Of a stretch of 64,000 nt of DNA, positions 51,423 through 63,940 are shown in pieces. Source of the stretch: Lucifuga dentata (lineage: Eukaryota > Chordata > Actinopteri > Ophidiiformes > Bythitidae). Location of the stretch: contig VXCM01001247.1 in assembly GCA_014773175.1 (NCBI GenBank), positions 152,940-216,939 of the forward strand. Reading direction: 5' to 3'. The position numbers were made by a program, and so were the translations under genes. How positions within the stretch are numbered: the first letter of the stretch is position 1; each line of letters starts with the position of its first letter. The notes under the pieces were generated by a model. It did not search any database. It was not told where the DNA came from and saw nothing but the letters and a program-made list of their open reading frames with translations.

Positions 51423-54220
51423 ACTAGGAATCTAGGTCAGATAGAGGACATGGGGAGGAGAACATTATTCTAGGGAATGGAACTTCAGAGAACAGTTTGA
51501 CTTGATTAACTGTTAAACTGGGCTGAAGGCTATTTGACTTTTCTTTTGCCATTAATGGAGTTTCTGTGTTGTCATAAAATCTCTCTTTGGTTTCTGTTGT
51601 ATTTTTTAGGCTGTCTGATGGTTTCCGTATTAGCCATAGGTGAGGAGTGACTTGGTACTCATCAAATTCATTCCAGAGGTCTTAAAGGATCAGTTAGATA
51701 CAAGGAAAAATGGTAATACAGCTTTCTTGGGTTTAAATTCTAACTTTGGAGTAATATTTTCCAAAGATGATATTGTTAAAGTTTGCATCAATCACTGAGA
51801 AAACACATCAAAAATATTCAATTTTTTTTTTTTTTTTTTTTTTTTTTAAAGTACCTGTGCCGCCTTCACACAACTATTAATTATCTTTGGCACAAGTTTG
51901 GGAGTAAATTCTTTCTCCATATCTTTGCTTGTGTGTGCTTATTGTAGACCTCCCATCAGTCAGCCAGAGGAAATTAGACATGTTTTCCTCCAGTCTCTCC
52001 ATTTGACCTCTGACCCCTTCTCCACACAGAGGAAGCCAGAAACAGCAGTAACCCCCTCCATCCTTCCCTCCCACACTATCCTTGCCGTGCCTTCCTGGAT
52101 GCCAGCACACCTGCGCTGTCACTCATCAGCCAAATTAATATTCCCCCTCTCTCCAACAGACAAATCCCTTCAGATCGCCTCACACACCTCAGGCAGGGCA
52201 GCACCAGGCTGAGCTGATCCATGACACAATGACACGAAACCAGCTGAGAGAGAGAGAGACTCTGCAGTCTTATGAAGGTCAAATACTCCAGTGGCCTGGC
52301 TGACTTGATTCAGGATTACTTGGAGAGGAAGTAGGGATGCATATTTCAAGTGAGTGTTGAAATCACCAGTAAGACAGCGACAGGATTATCATTATTATTC
52401 CATAATTAAATATACTATCAACAACCGTTCTTTAATGGGATTTCTTAATTGAGGGCCGTGCCACAGCATCAGGCAATCAAAACTGTAGCAACCACAAATA
52501 ACCACTTAAAAACAAACTAGACTGTGGACTTCATGGCACGAAATTGCAGGTAGCTGCATGTGTGTTTCCTTCCATTTGATTCCTATTCGAAGTGGGTGTG
52601 TGTCTATATACACATGCATGTTTGTGAGTGTGTCTACATTTCATTTTGCAATTTGACATTATGAAATCAGTGTGACGTATAGAGCATAAGTGCTGACCTC
52701 TGTGGATGTGTGTGTGTGTGTGTGTGTGTCTGTACCCACCCAAAGGAGTACACCCTGCAGTGTTTTCTGTGTATTCTGCGGCTCAGGCTGTACTTTGGGT
52801 CCAGGCACACAGCCCAAGCACCCTTGGGTCTTTGCTGGGCATCTTCCTTACCAGGCCAGGATACACATGATACCTGGACACATGAAAACATACACACAAT
52901 ATATTGATTTCTGCCACAAGGGAAAAGCTTCCTGTTAAGGTTATGCCCCTGGCTCAAAATCCATCAAGGACATTTCTTCAGCACTCATATACGTATCAAA
53001 CAACGATCAACCACACACACAATCACCCACTTTAAATGAAAATTCACAGTATGGAGTTTATAACAATTTGACTGACACTGTCTTAACTCCATGGTGTGAT
53101 AAATGCACGTCTGCTTTTCCAAATCCATTAACACAAATTTTATACATCATTGGAGACTACTACTGTATTTGACCCTGAACTGCGTGTGTGTTTAAGGCTC
53201 AGAGTTAGACTACGGTATGTAAACTATTCATCAAGACATGCAGCTGCCATATGCCATTATTATCCATGTATACATACACATAAAAATCAGTAACATTACT
53301 GATTAGCAGGTTGGCTCAATCTGTGGAACCAAAATAACCAAATATCATTACCTAAGATGCTGTAATAGATTATTATAACAGATTTTACTCTTTGTTACAT
53401 GCAGACTGATTGGCTCATGGGTATTATGATACTTCTTCTCTCATCCAAAACACTCCTGCAGTAATGAAATCACTTCATCCTGACATGTTTTCACTTGACT
53501 CTTTTTAAATACTGGATCACCAGTGTTTATCTTGGAATCTTTTTAGTGCTGCACAGCTTTGCATATGCTTACATAAATAATGTGCCAGATCTTTAGGTCC
53601 TACTGAGCTAGAATCTGTAATATGAGGGCTGGCAGGGTTTGTGTGCAGCATGTATAGTTGTGAGTGTGTGCATAAACGGTGTATATATAAAAATGGGTCT
53701 GCATGATCATGTGTTTTATGATGTACAGCTCCAGTTTTACTACTGACTAAGTCTTAGCACTGAAGCTGCTGAATGCAAGTCTTTTCTTTGAGGCTACTTT
53801 AAATCCTGTCTGCTGTAGCCATTTTGCAGAGGAGGGAACAGGTTTATACAATTTTCATATCAGACTTGGAGACACGTTGCAGGAAACTAAGGCTCTACCT
53901 CACATCATTCATTGCATTATGTTCCTGTATTGTCCAGAGTCTAATAACTTGCAGCAGAACAAACTTTTTACAGCGCTGGCTGTTGATAATAAAAAACAAT
54001 AAATAATGGAAAAATGGTTAGCAATAAAGAATGTAGGAATAATTAGTGTTGCTCGTTTCTTTCCAGAGTACTTTGTTGTCAGGAAATGATGAGCAACACG
54101 TCCCAGCCGCTAACAATCTCATATCTATTGTTCACTTGAAACTGACATTTAAAGAAATGCTCATTATGCATGTTTTCATTCCCAGGCTGATGCTGAAATA
54201 GATTTTCACAGCCTCGGTAG

Positions 54221-54251
<31 letters not shown>

Positions 54252-55445
54252 GCCTTGTATGTATGCTCTATTGTCTTTTTTCAATATGCATATCTAACCA
54301 AAGCCTTCAGAGACAAGTCAGGACGCACTCAGTCGAGTACAGTGTCACTGTGTCACAGAATAAAAGTCACCCAGTGTGTCTTTGTTGTAAAGAATACAAA
54401 ACAATGAATTATACAGTACGTGTGGGTGTTTTGAATGGATCTGAGAAATGCTAAAAACTCCATTATGTTCCTTGGGGTTAATGGTTACAGCTGACAGCAG
54501 TTATCAGCACATGATACAAAGGGCACAATGAAATCTGAAATCTTTCCCATTTATTTTGCCATTTCACAGCTGCAGCCTAATCACTGGCATTGAACTTGAA
54601 ATGCTGTTATATACTGAACACTGAGCTGTAAAAACTGGCCTGAAAGCATTTAAAGGAAAATGTCACAAATGGCACATTGCACTATATTTGAAGTACAATT
54701 TTTAAGCTTTTGTACTTTGGTTATTTCCATTTTGGGAGATTGTATTTTTACTGTGTCAAATCAATATTGCATCTTTTATTCCATCACATTTATCTAAAGG
54801 CTGTAGTTGCTTTGCAGTTCCCAATTTTACACTCGAAATGAGATAAGCTTGTAAAATATCACTAATGTCTCAATTTTATTGCTTCTTTATTTCTTCCTTT
54901 ACTTCAGTGATTTCTTCCTTCCTTGCTACCTTCCCTCCTTTCTACACTCTTCCTTCTTTTCCCTTTCTTTTTCTTTCCTCCTTCAGTTGATCAGCCAATA
55001 ATAATCCACTAAATAGAGGAATTAAATGTACACCCAACAGCAAAACACAGCAGTAAAATGTACTTAAATCTGAAGTACATTTACTGCTAATACTTGTGTA
55101 CTTTTACTTAAGTAAAATCTGCAGGGGATGACTTATTTGTAAAACAGACTTTTTCTACTGTGGCTTTACTACTTTAAGCACTTCTTCTCCCATCATCGCT
55201 TCCTCTGATCTTCCTGTGTGCGCATCATGTGTGTGCATGTGCTGCTGCGTATGTGTGCGTGAGTGCGTGGCTGCTTCACTGACAGCTGCTGATTGGACAG
55301 CTGTGTCGCAGGCCATCTCCGTGAGCAGCAGCTCCACCAGGCAATGTGTCAGTCAGTCAGCATTACAGCTGAAGATGCTGCTATGCAACCCCACCCATCC
55401 CATCCCACCTGTCACTGTATGTGACAGACAGCTCTCTTCAACAGC

Positions 55446-55499
<54 letters not shown>

Positions 55500-55605
55500 T
55501 GCTCCCACACACTATCCAATCTCTTTCTCTCTATTCTTGTCTTTGTCTTTTTCTTTCACACAAGTGTGCACACATTCATGCACAGGCTCTTCACACTTGC
55601 ATGTG

Positions 55606-55644
<39 letters not shown>

Positions 55645-55663
55645 TGCAGATAATTCATTGTGN

Positions 55664-55700
<37 letters not shown>

Positions 55701-57026
55701 TGCAGATAATTCATTGTGAGCTGAACTTTGCTTTGTGACTGATACAGAATGAGTTCTTAGTCATTTGGGGTGGAGTACCCTTTGTTCTGGCAATATAGTG
55801 TGAAAAAAAGATTTCTGATTTATCCCAAAGACAATTTTATCGCAATAAAACATGCAGGACATGTAATCAAAAAATGCCTAACTATGTTTGACTATATGTG
55901 TTTGAATGATAGAATTCCACGCTTTCTCAATCTCTCAATATTTTTCAAATCATGACGCTGAACACTGTAATCGATTTGTAGTAATTTAACGCTGACAGAC
56001 AAACATTAATATCGCATTGATTCAGTATGAACACAGAGGCTGAGAATTTCATCTCTGAGTAATCAATAGAGTAATGAATTATGTGTGTGCTGTCAAGTAT
56101 GACAGACACTCTCAGGCTGAGCTGAATGTTAAGAGATCCTTCAGTCATGCAGGCAATAAAAACTGTCAAAATGATGCACTTCCTGGTGCTCAAAAGGAAG
56201 AACTACTCTATTCTCCTACACTTTGTCATTAGGCCATTGTCTTATTGGTTCATTTACACATGCCTACAAAGTTTGGTTCATCGGCTGATGCTCCAATGCA
56301 AGGTTAAGATGTTCAATTACAGACCATATAGTTTTTTAGCAAGCATAAAATACTGCAATATCCAAATTAAATATAGAAAAAATACTACATCACTGGAACA
56401 ATGAAATCCTAAAATAAAAAGGAAGAAAAAAAAAGAAATGGATTAATCAAAGATGGAAGTCACTAATCAAAGATGACATTAGCAACAGAAATGTTATGGC
56501 ATGCTAAATGATTTTGTAAAGTAACCAGTAGCTAAAAAAATAAAAAAGAAAAAAAAGAAAAGAAAAAGAAAAAAAGAGTACAATATTTATCTCTGAAATA
56601 TTGTGGCATAAAAGTACACAATTTTGCAAAATGGAAATACTCAGTACAGTAATTGGATAAATGTTTCCACCTCTATGACTAAATAACCAGTGATTCATAG
56701 AGAGAATGTACATTATATGATTCACTAACTTCATAGTTTTTGTGTTAAAATACCACAAAATACAGTATGTGATTTAGCTTATGATTGGCTGAGTCTGTTT
56801 ACCCCGGGGAAAGTTTCATTCTCCTTATAAAGATGACTGGGAAGATCAGTTGTCCCAGTTTAATAATTGCATCGGGCTTTGTATGAACTTTTATTGAAAT
56901 TGCCAAGTGATAAGGCTGCAAACTCACTTGCGGTGTTGTGATGTAATCCAGGAATCTTCCAGCCTCGTCCGCCAGAGAATGAGTCTTACTGGCCCATGGC
57001 TGCAGATCTATTCGCCACCGAGGCGT
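43952..57026 (-). CDS. mettl24: methyltransferase-like protein 24, C-terminal 258 residues (4 exons, 5' exon not found)
   Basis: METTL24 belongs to the FkbM-type methyltransferase-like proteins; its substrate is not established, and a predicted signal or membrane anchor lies at the N-terminus. Four minus-strand exons (56928-57026, 52740-52873, 48829-49054, 43952-44332) join in phase. They encode [20 protein letters not shown], then [40 protein letters not shown], and [18 protein letters not shown], ending WVNTQWKP. The motifs [13 protein letters not shown] and ADMESAEW are the nucleotide-binding-type signature of this family. Roughly 100 N-terminal residues of the usual length (about 366 in human, from memory) are missing. 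The last exon contains an in-frame N-joined duplication. The tail-to-tail position with cdc40 matches human 6q21. Confidence 0.93.
45418..45457. repeat. 40-nt perfect palindrome
   Basis: The 20-nt arm AAGTTGAGAGCACCAGACTG is followed directly by its exact complement, with no loop; the centre is CTGCAG. Confidence 0.95.
45774..46306. mobile_element. MITE-like element with long inverted ends
   Basis: The first ~75 bp (core from 45789, AGTGATTTTTGCATGTTT) match the complement of the last ~75 bp (ending near 46287), including TTTTGGAAAA and TTGGCAG blocks. No coding capacity exists. The left two thirds also match the copy at 35355-35690. The ends beyond the core are approximate, and family assignment is open. 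Confidence 0.75.
47459..47496. repeat. poly-T tract with N
   Basis: Thirty-seven T around N at 47478. Other poly-T runs are at 33332-33353, 51820-51847, 54221-54248, 57680-57732 (N at 57709), 60953-60980 and 61691-61716. Confidence 0.88.
47690..48160. repeat. old interspersed repeat with tandem-like units
   Basis: Three diverged copies of a unit ending TTCATCCTCTGGGGA-like are seen (near 47862, 47988 and 48134), each preceded by a GAGGAAAGGTCA-GGGTCATC-like block. Unit spacing is roughly 125-147 bp. Phrases of this type are common in fish intergenic repeats, but I cannot name the family. Confidence 0.5.
48757..48805. mobile_element. fragment resembling the 3' tail of a fish retroelement
   Basis: The block ATACGATACGATACACGTTA followed by TTGTCCCCTTGGGGAAATTT resembles a widespread fish repeat tail. 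It lies about 22 bp from the mettl24 exon donor (48829/48828). The family is unassigned. Confidence 0.45.
48829..49054 (-). CDS. mettl24: mettl24 exon with [10 protein letters not shown] motif
   Basis: The exon is 226 nt, acceptor CTCCAG before 49054 and donor GAG|GTAAGA. It encodes [25 protein letters not shown] and then [20 protein letters not shown], ending [18 protein letters not shown] is the acidic-loop motif typical of FkbM-type folds. Confidence 0.95.
49055..52739. other. mettl24 intron
   Basis: No exon is recognisable. It holds a poly-G tract with N (49525), a poly-C tract with N (51204), a 46-nt GT microsatellite (51375-51420), poly-T (51820-51847) and a GT run touching the next exon's donor (52707-52729). 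Confidence 0.6.
51375..51420. repeat. (GT)n microsatellite
   Basis: About 23 GT units with one GC interruption near the start. Confidence 0.94.
52740..52873 (-). CDS. mettl24: mettl24 exon with CLDPKYSL and YSFG motifs
   Basis: The exon is 134 nt, acceptor GTCCAG before 52873 and donor TTTGG|GTGGGT. It encodes [30 protein letters not shown] and ends CRVYSF, with the glycine codon finished by the next exon. A CA/GT run starts within 20 nt of the donor. Confidence 0.93.
52874..56927. other. mettl24 intron
   Basis: No exon is seen. It includes poly-T (54221-54248), a 46-nt CA microsatellite (55449-55494), and CA tracts duplicated around N at 55663. Confidence 0.6.
55449..55494. repeat. (CA)n microsatellite
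   Basis: About 23 CA units. A second CA region, 55608-55718, consists of two identical 55-nt blocks joined by N at 55663 and is an assembly duplication. Confidence 0.92.
56928..57026 (-). CDS. mettl24: mettl24 exon with [18 protein letters not shown]
   Basis: The exon is 99 nt, acceptor TTGCAG before 57026 and donor CAA|GTGAGT. It encodes [20 protein letters not shown] then [13 protein letters not shown], typical of METTL24. This is the most 5' exon identified. Confidence 0.93.
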
Positions 57027-57269
57027 CTGCAATATGGAACAACAGACTGTTAACCCATCAAAGTAGGCCGTTCAAAAGAAATGCAGCATAAGGACCACAA
57101 AGGAAGCTTCATTCTTTCAGGTATTCTTGCACACAACTACTGCTAGAACTAGGACACAATGTGCTCAGGAAGATTTTTTTTCTTGCCCCTATGTGTGAAT
57201 AATCTGCTAAAGTTAATTTCCAGTTTTTTTTTTCTTGTGCATTCTATATAGATAAAAACCCACTATATA

Positions 57270-57767
57270 CACTACAGGCCAGCATTTTGAGGCCACCCCC
57301 AGATTTAGCATGACCAGACTGTGTAGCAAGTTAATCACAAAATGATGTGGGAGAAGGCAGACAGCAGANGATTTAGCATGACCAGACTGTGTAGCAAGTT
57401 AATCACAAAATGATGTGGGAGAAGGCAGACAGCAGACTGTTGAATAGAATGTTAAAACACATCAGCAAGGGAGTTTGGGCAACTGAGTTGGAACACAACT
57501 GGAGTGCATTAATACAGACTGGGCATGCCTTCATTAAAAATCATTTCTTAAGCCATAGGGGCTACAAAATGTGCTGTTGTTGACAAATTCTTCTTAAAAA
57601 CTAATTAGTTACATTTATTTTATACATTTTTGTCATTTCCTGTCCAAGAAATTGTAAAACAAACTGTGTATTAATGATGTTTTTTTTTTGTTTGTTTTTT
57701 TTTTTTTTNTTTTTTTTTTTTTTGTTTTTTTAATCTAGGGGTGGTCTGAAAGTTCTCGCCTGTAGTG
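57270..57767. mobile_element. Tc1/mariner-like non-autonomous element
   Basis: The left end CACTACAGGCCAGCATTTTG and the right end (complement CACTACAGGCGAGAACTTTC) are inverted repeats of about 38 bp. TA dinucleotides flank both sides (57268-57269 and 57768-57769), as expected for Tc1/mariner insertion. No transposase frame is present. The element carries an N-joined 67-nt duplication (57302-57368, 57370-57436) and a long poly-T with N at 57709. Confidence 0.72.
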
Positions 57768-57811
57768 TAGAATTCAACTGAGTTTGGCAGCTCTGAGTCT
57801 CATTGCTATGA

Positions 57812-57862
<51 letters not shown>
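57812..57862. repeat. (GA)n microsatellite
   Basis: About 25 AG units a short distance from the Tc1-like element, continuing imperfectly to about 57880. Confidence 0.93.
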
Positions 57863-57879
<17 letters not shown>

Positions 57880-58429
57880 GAGGGCGATGATGGACATACA
57901 ATATTTATAAGAAGCACTCATTTCCCAGGTCAAGCGCTCATTAGAGACACTCAAATTAATTATCCTGAATGATTTCATGAAGAGTGTTTTCCTGCCTGAG
58001 CTGCTGTCCTCTTCATCAGTCAGGTTTGTACTTTATGAACATCGCAGTTTATTTTCCATTTTTCCTTATGCGCAGGTAGTTTTTACCAGATCATATTTGG
58101 GTATGTTCAGCACTGTAGGCACATATGTTGAATGATCAGTAAAGGGCATCAGGATTGTTTAGGAAAATGGTGTAACCAACTACTCATGCCCTTCATTTTT
58201 ATAGTAAAACAATGGGCTCCATATTTTTTGATCTGTAATTTGTGATCTACATTGTGTTTATTCTGTCAAAGTGACAACTGCAGATGTGATTGATTGTTGA
58301 AACGTGTTTGGAGTGGAAATAATATTTCCCATCAAACTGAAAGTTGTGGTCTTTAACATTTCCACTTGTATCATCCAGGTTGTTTAAAGGTCAACACATT
58401 TTCATTTGTGCTATACAAGTCAGTGGGAT

Positions 58430-58460
<31 letters not shown>

Positions 58461-58736
58461 GAGCATATAATTCCCTTTAACTCAACAGGCTTTATTATAC
58501 TGTATGTATGTTGAAAATGACTGAGCCAAAACATCATGTACACACATGCACATGAGAGCATATTAAGCCCTTTCAAGCATGTATATAAGCACACAAACAA
58601 TTTAACACACAGAAATACATGTGTATGTACATGTTCATAAACACACACTGATTTGCACCTTGGCAGGTGCAGACACGTGCAGAGATCTACTAATGTTCCA
58701 AGACAGGACTGTCATTTTTCTTCCCTGCACGTCATG

Positions 58737-58737
<1 letters not shown>

Positions 58738-58788
<51 letters not shown>
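58738..58788. repeat. (CA)n microsatellite
   Basis: About 25 CA units. Shorter CA/GT tracts are at 58432-58459, 60129-60155 and 61451-61480. Confidence 0.93.
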
Positions 58789-58789
<1 letters not shown>

Positions 58790-60949
58790 CTTCTGCTATT
58801 GCATTATCTATGACCAGATCATGTGTGTCATTTCCTCCTCCAGTGATGCTGATCCTCCAATGGCCAGCACCGTGGATCAGCTGTCCCTTTTAATGGCTGC
58901 AGAGCTGCATCCACACAACATTCACTGTTTGGCATTCAGTCTTTCATTGATTTGTTGCTTGTCAAAACATCTGAATGCTTGATGTGCTCCAAATCTCCCC
59001 CTCCTCTCATTTCATCTCCTACATCTTATCATCCCTCTGTTAGCCTCCATTTCCTTTTTTTCTCTTCCTTTCTCTTTCACTTTCTGCATCTCTCCATTTC
59101 TCTCTAATGTTTATGTCTCTCTTTCCTTCTCCTCGGCATCTCAGTTTGAATTGATTGTATCCATGATGCATAATAAACATAATCATCCTGCAGGACCAAA
59201 GTTTGTTTGCATTTTTTTTTCTTTTGCTGTTTTGTCTCTTAGCAGGAATAGTCAGGATTAATTCCAATCTCTCAATAATTAGGATGGATCCAATGCAGAA
59301 GAAAAGTAAGGGTTAAATTTTTAAAAAATCATTAAAAGACATTTTGTCTAGGCTTGTTCAGCCTTTGGAGAGGTATGCGCTCTAATGAGTGCTCTTCTAG
59401 TTTAGGTCAATGTTAAAACTGTGATAACTCTATGAGTTTTAAGTGTCTCTTCTGATTTCCATCTCTGGTTTAGTCTATAAGGGGAAACTTTATTGTTCGA
59501 TTCCTCTAAACTCTTATGATTCAGATCACATAGAGGGAAAACTCTGTAGCACAGCCCACAATATGACAGAAACTCCAGTCAACATTTCTACACAGAACAA
59601 TGCTGACAGTAGGAAATTTCTCCAGAAACGGAAGCAAAGGTTGGATACCGTGCTTCAGTCTGGATATTTTATTTACACATAGGAAAATATCAAACATTAC
59701 TTCTCTACACCCTGAAAGCTCCAAAAGCCTCTCTGAGCTGGCCTTTTCATCTCCTTAGACTGAATCCTCCCTCCAAATCAGGCTTCGTTCATCAGCCTGG
59801 TACAGGTTGGGACAGGACTGCTGATCAGAGGGCAGATAGACGGGACAATGGACTCACAAGGAGTTTGTGGTGTATGAGGCAGGGTTGAATAGGGACAGAG
59901 AGGGAGTAGAGAGGGTCAAAGCTATGCACAAGCACACAAATCCTCCCAGAAACTTAAGGCGGAGAAGAAATGGAGTGGAACTATTTTTGCCGGAGGTGGG
60001 GGTGTGCAATTGAAGGAGTTGAGAGATTAACTTTGTTAACTCTGTTGTCCTCCTTCAACCCACCTAAATGATTTTACATTAAAACTAAAAGACTTGTGCA
60101 TACCCCTACTATTTGAGAGGCAGAAGTTGTGTTTGTGTGTGTGTGTGTGTGTGTAGTCATTATGCTGTACATGCCGTGAGGCCTCAGTAGCTGCTGAATC
60201 ATCACCTAGCGGAGATGAGATTAGCATTAAGCTCTTTATTCAATCAAGCAACAACAAGTCATCAGCACCTCAGGGAGAGCACAGGTAAGCAGTAATAACA
60301 CAGAGCATCACTCAGACACTCAGCAAAAAGCAACCCAAGACAGTCTAAACCTTTTGTTTTAAGATGACTTTTTCTTATTGAAAGAAAATAATTTCATCAA
60401 GTACCATCTGTACATTATTAAATAATTCCTTTATCTGGAGTGGACTGGAAATAAGGCTGAAAAGTGGCTTGGATGTTTGATACAGTACATTAATATCCCA
60501 GATGTCTAATAAGAGAAAATAAGATGGCTTTGCTTAGTTTAAGAATCAGCAGTGAAAGTCATATTATTGGTGGTTTGAGATTATTTCAGTTTATTTCCAA
60601 ATAGAAATCAGTTTCTTTCAGGAACTTTCTACAAATGAGTGTCAGTATCACTGTAAGGCAGATTTCTGTGCTAGAAGTAAAAAAATTCCAACACACTTGC
60701 TTTCTAAAGATGAAGAAAGAAGCCTTCTGCAGGCTTGGCATAAAATGCAAGTTTGAAAAATTTGCTCTAATTTGATCTGAATTAAAAGACAAATAATCTA
60801 GCTTTAATTCCAAAATTGTACTGTTCAGATGAAGAATATGGGTTAAAATTAATTTCTTTGGCATTTAATTTAAGATTAGATAATGCTTTGTTGTGGCTAG
60901 ATTTGTATACTTTCAAGAAACTTTATTTCAAATCTTATTTCCCATTGCT

Positions 60950-60985
<36 letters not shown>

Positions 60986-63940
60986 GTTACTTGATGACTG
61001 ATTGACTGGATTACAGAACAGTAGGGAATTTTGACAGTGAAATTTGTAGTCTTGACATTGGAAATAACTGCATCCTCAGCATGAGCTGCCTTTATATGAA
61101 TGGAAAAATGGACCTGTCAGATGTGAGCTTCTCCTCAGGTATGGAAAAATAATGTTTTTCCATCTTTGCTATTACAGTCGGTTATATTTCAGCTCCTTTG
61201 TTGATCAGTCTGTTATGGGGCATTTCTGCATGGTGTGTATGTCTTGATGGAGCTGGGTGTGGTGGTGGATTGTGCCTCTCAGCCTGGGTGTGCAGCAGTG
61301 GGAGCAGCCAGGCCAAGCGTGAACAATCCCTGGGGATGCGAGGACGGATGAGTGAACAGGAGATGACTGGATAAAACAAGAGAAGATCGTCTGCCAGTAC
61401 AATGCATGTGGGTGAGTATAGGCAGGTTGGTGATGCTGTCTGCCAGTATGGTGCTGTGTGTGTGTGTGTGTGTGTGTGTAGGTTCATAAAAATAAAAGTC
61501 TAGCACATGAATAAAGGACATGAGGCATAAGGCACAATCACTGCACAAGTGAACATATTGTCATCAGTGTTGAATGTCATAGCAGAGACAGCCACAGGTG
61601 AGCTGTCTGCCTATTTGGAAACCATAAGACCAAAAAAAGGAGTGCAGCCAAGTCTGTTGGTAAAGCACCAGAGTGTCATAGCTGCTGCTCTTTTTTTTTT
61701 TTTTTTTTTTTTTTTTGCTTTTGCTTCACCAGAGTGCAGCCACTTCAGAAAAATAGTACCAAGAGGTCAAAGCTTTCAGTTCAACAGCATTTGGATTTTT
61801 TTTTTTTGTAATCACATGGAGCATCTTAACATTGCATAATGTCCTCATGTTTTGTTCAGGTTGTTTGATCTGTGCTGCATAAGGTTTGTGCAGCTGTGAA
61901 AATATGAAGAAAATTAAGAAGGCAACCTGAGAGAAGTGGAGCACTTTGCTCATTCAGTTCTCATTCAGATCTAGATGCTGCACTTGATTGCAGTTATTGT
62001 CTTCAAAGACTGTGCACAAAAATAGGTTAAGGGTCCCATTTTCATTACTTTTATTACAAGTAATCTGTTCAGCCGTAATTTAAAAACAAGGTTTCTGTTT
62101 GATTAATATGAAAATAAAGAAAGGTGATGACCAAATGCTTTTGACAATTTTAAATTAGTTCAGAAAAAAACTGTATTTTGAAAAAAGGGGAAGGGAAGAG
62201 TGTTGATACTTTTGGCCGCATATGTAAAAGATATTTCACAATACTTGATAATCATGAGCAATTTTGTCTGACTTTATCATCATTGCTGCTGTGCATCATA
62301 TTTCTACTCCAGAGCACAGAGTACCAGAAATGCAACATAATCTATCATATTGCTGCCAAATCTGGTCACAAATCATCTAGAAAGGTTATTTTGCAATATA
62401 GTGCAGAGTAATTACACCGGGAGGTGATACAGTTTGATTATATGAGACCACCGTGTATGATTATACAGAGTGAGATAATTATGGACCGTGTAACCCAAAG
62501 GACCTCAAGCCCAGCCCACAAACAGTGCTAATTCTAATGTCAGAGATCATTCATCATCTTCTATTTCTCCTTTACTGGTCGCTTTTCTTTTATTACCCCA
62601 TTTCAGAGGCTTATTAAGCTCTGTATATGATGATGATGATTTGATTATCACTGTCGTGGTAGTGAGTCATACTTTAGCGCATAGTGGGGATGGTTGGATG
62701 GTTATAATGTGAGTTATTCAAGCTAGAAGTGGTGAAAAAGACAGATTAGATTTGCTCTCAGGTGTAAATAGTCTTTGTGTGAGTTAAATGAGAAGCTGTA
62801 AGGAGTCAATATTTAAGCTTGCTGTGAAGAGTAATGAGTTAATTAGTTAATGAGATGTGCATTTCCAGATGGAATCTTTTTCTTTAGATTCTCTAACTAC
62901 AAAGTTCTATTTACTTCAGTCTTGCTGTTGATGTAAAGGTAAAATGCATCAGACAATATTTCAGCTTCCTTTCAGTCCCAAGGGAAAGGTAAAAAGTCCA
63001 ATTTTCTCACCACACGTGCTTCATTGTGAGTGCTGTCTAAACAGATTTTCAATGCAAGAGTCACACTGGTTTGATTTAGGAGTCAGCAGATTTTCTGTTT
63101 TACTATTCAGAAATCCTGACAACATTATGTCCTGACACAGAATGTTTAGATTGGATCAGTATTGTGTTAAATCAATTTGTTGATACAGAGGTAAATGCTG
63201 TGGATACCCAACTGTCTCCACTTCCTGCAGTGTTGTTTCTATTTGTCATGGCTCCCCAGGACAATTCCAAAGTACAAGAAAAGTATTGAACAGAACACAA
63301 ATGGAGGATTACAAGATATTTTAAATAAAAATGTAATAATCTCAGAAGACTTTAGTGATGCTGGAGGACGTGGAGAGAAAAGGGGAGTGAAAATATGGGA
63401 GAGAAAAATAGGAGGTTGAGGCACAGATGGTGTAGCTGCAGGACGGAGAGCTTGTTCTCCCTCTACCGTTTCTCAATAAACCCACATCTGGGTCATATTT
63501 ACAGATACTGTGTTTGTGGCAGCAAGACAGAGGAAGAAAGGAAATGATTAACATTATTCCAGAAAGTATGTTTAGTGCACAGGGCTGGGTTTGAACTATC
63601 CTCAACCTCTACTCAGCGATGCGGCTTTGCATTCCCACTTCTCACACTGCAGCACCCAGCAGCACTCTCATTCTTCATTCTGCAGACTACCTGGTGGTAG
63701 CATTATCAGCCCACGTGTCATAAATCAAAGCCGATCGGAGGACACCGTGCCCCCATTCTCGCTCAGCAAATTGTACCATTGCCTACATGGCAGCTGTATT
63801 TTCTATCCATCTAACCTAAATCAAAGCTGATCTGTGAGCAGCGGTTAGCATACACACCCTCGCTGTTACTGCAGTGCACTCAGTGAACCACATTAATCCT
63901 TGTTGCCTTGAATTTGTAGCAACACAACCAGCAAAGGATT

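Noticed and set aside
55216..55738. Frames rich in His-Thr repeats
   Set aside because: They are translations of the CA microsatellites and of an assembly duplication at N 55663.
60586..60864. Minus-strand frame as a possible mettl24 first exon
   Set aside because: It lacks a signal or membrane segment of the right kind, shows no METTL24 similarity and has no suitable donor in phase with 57026.
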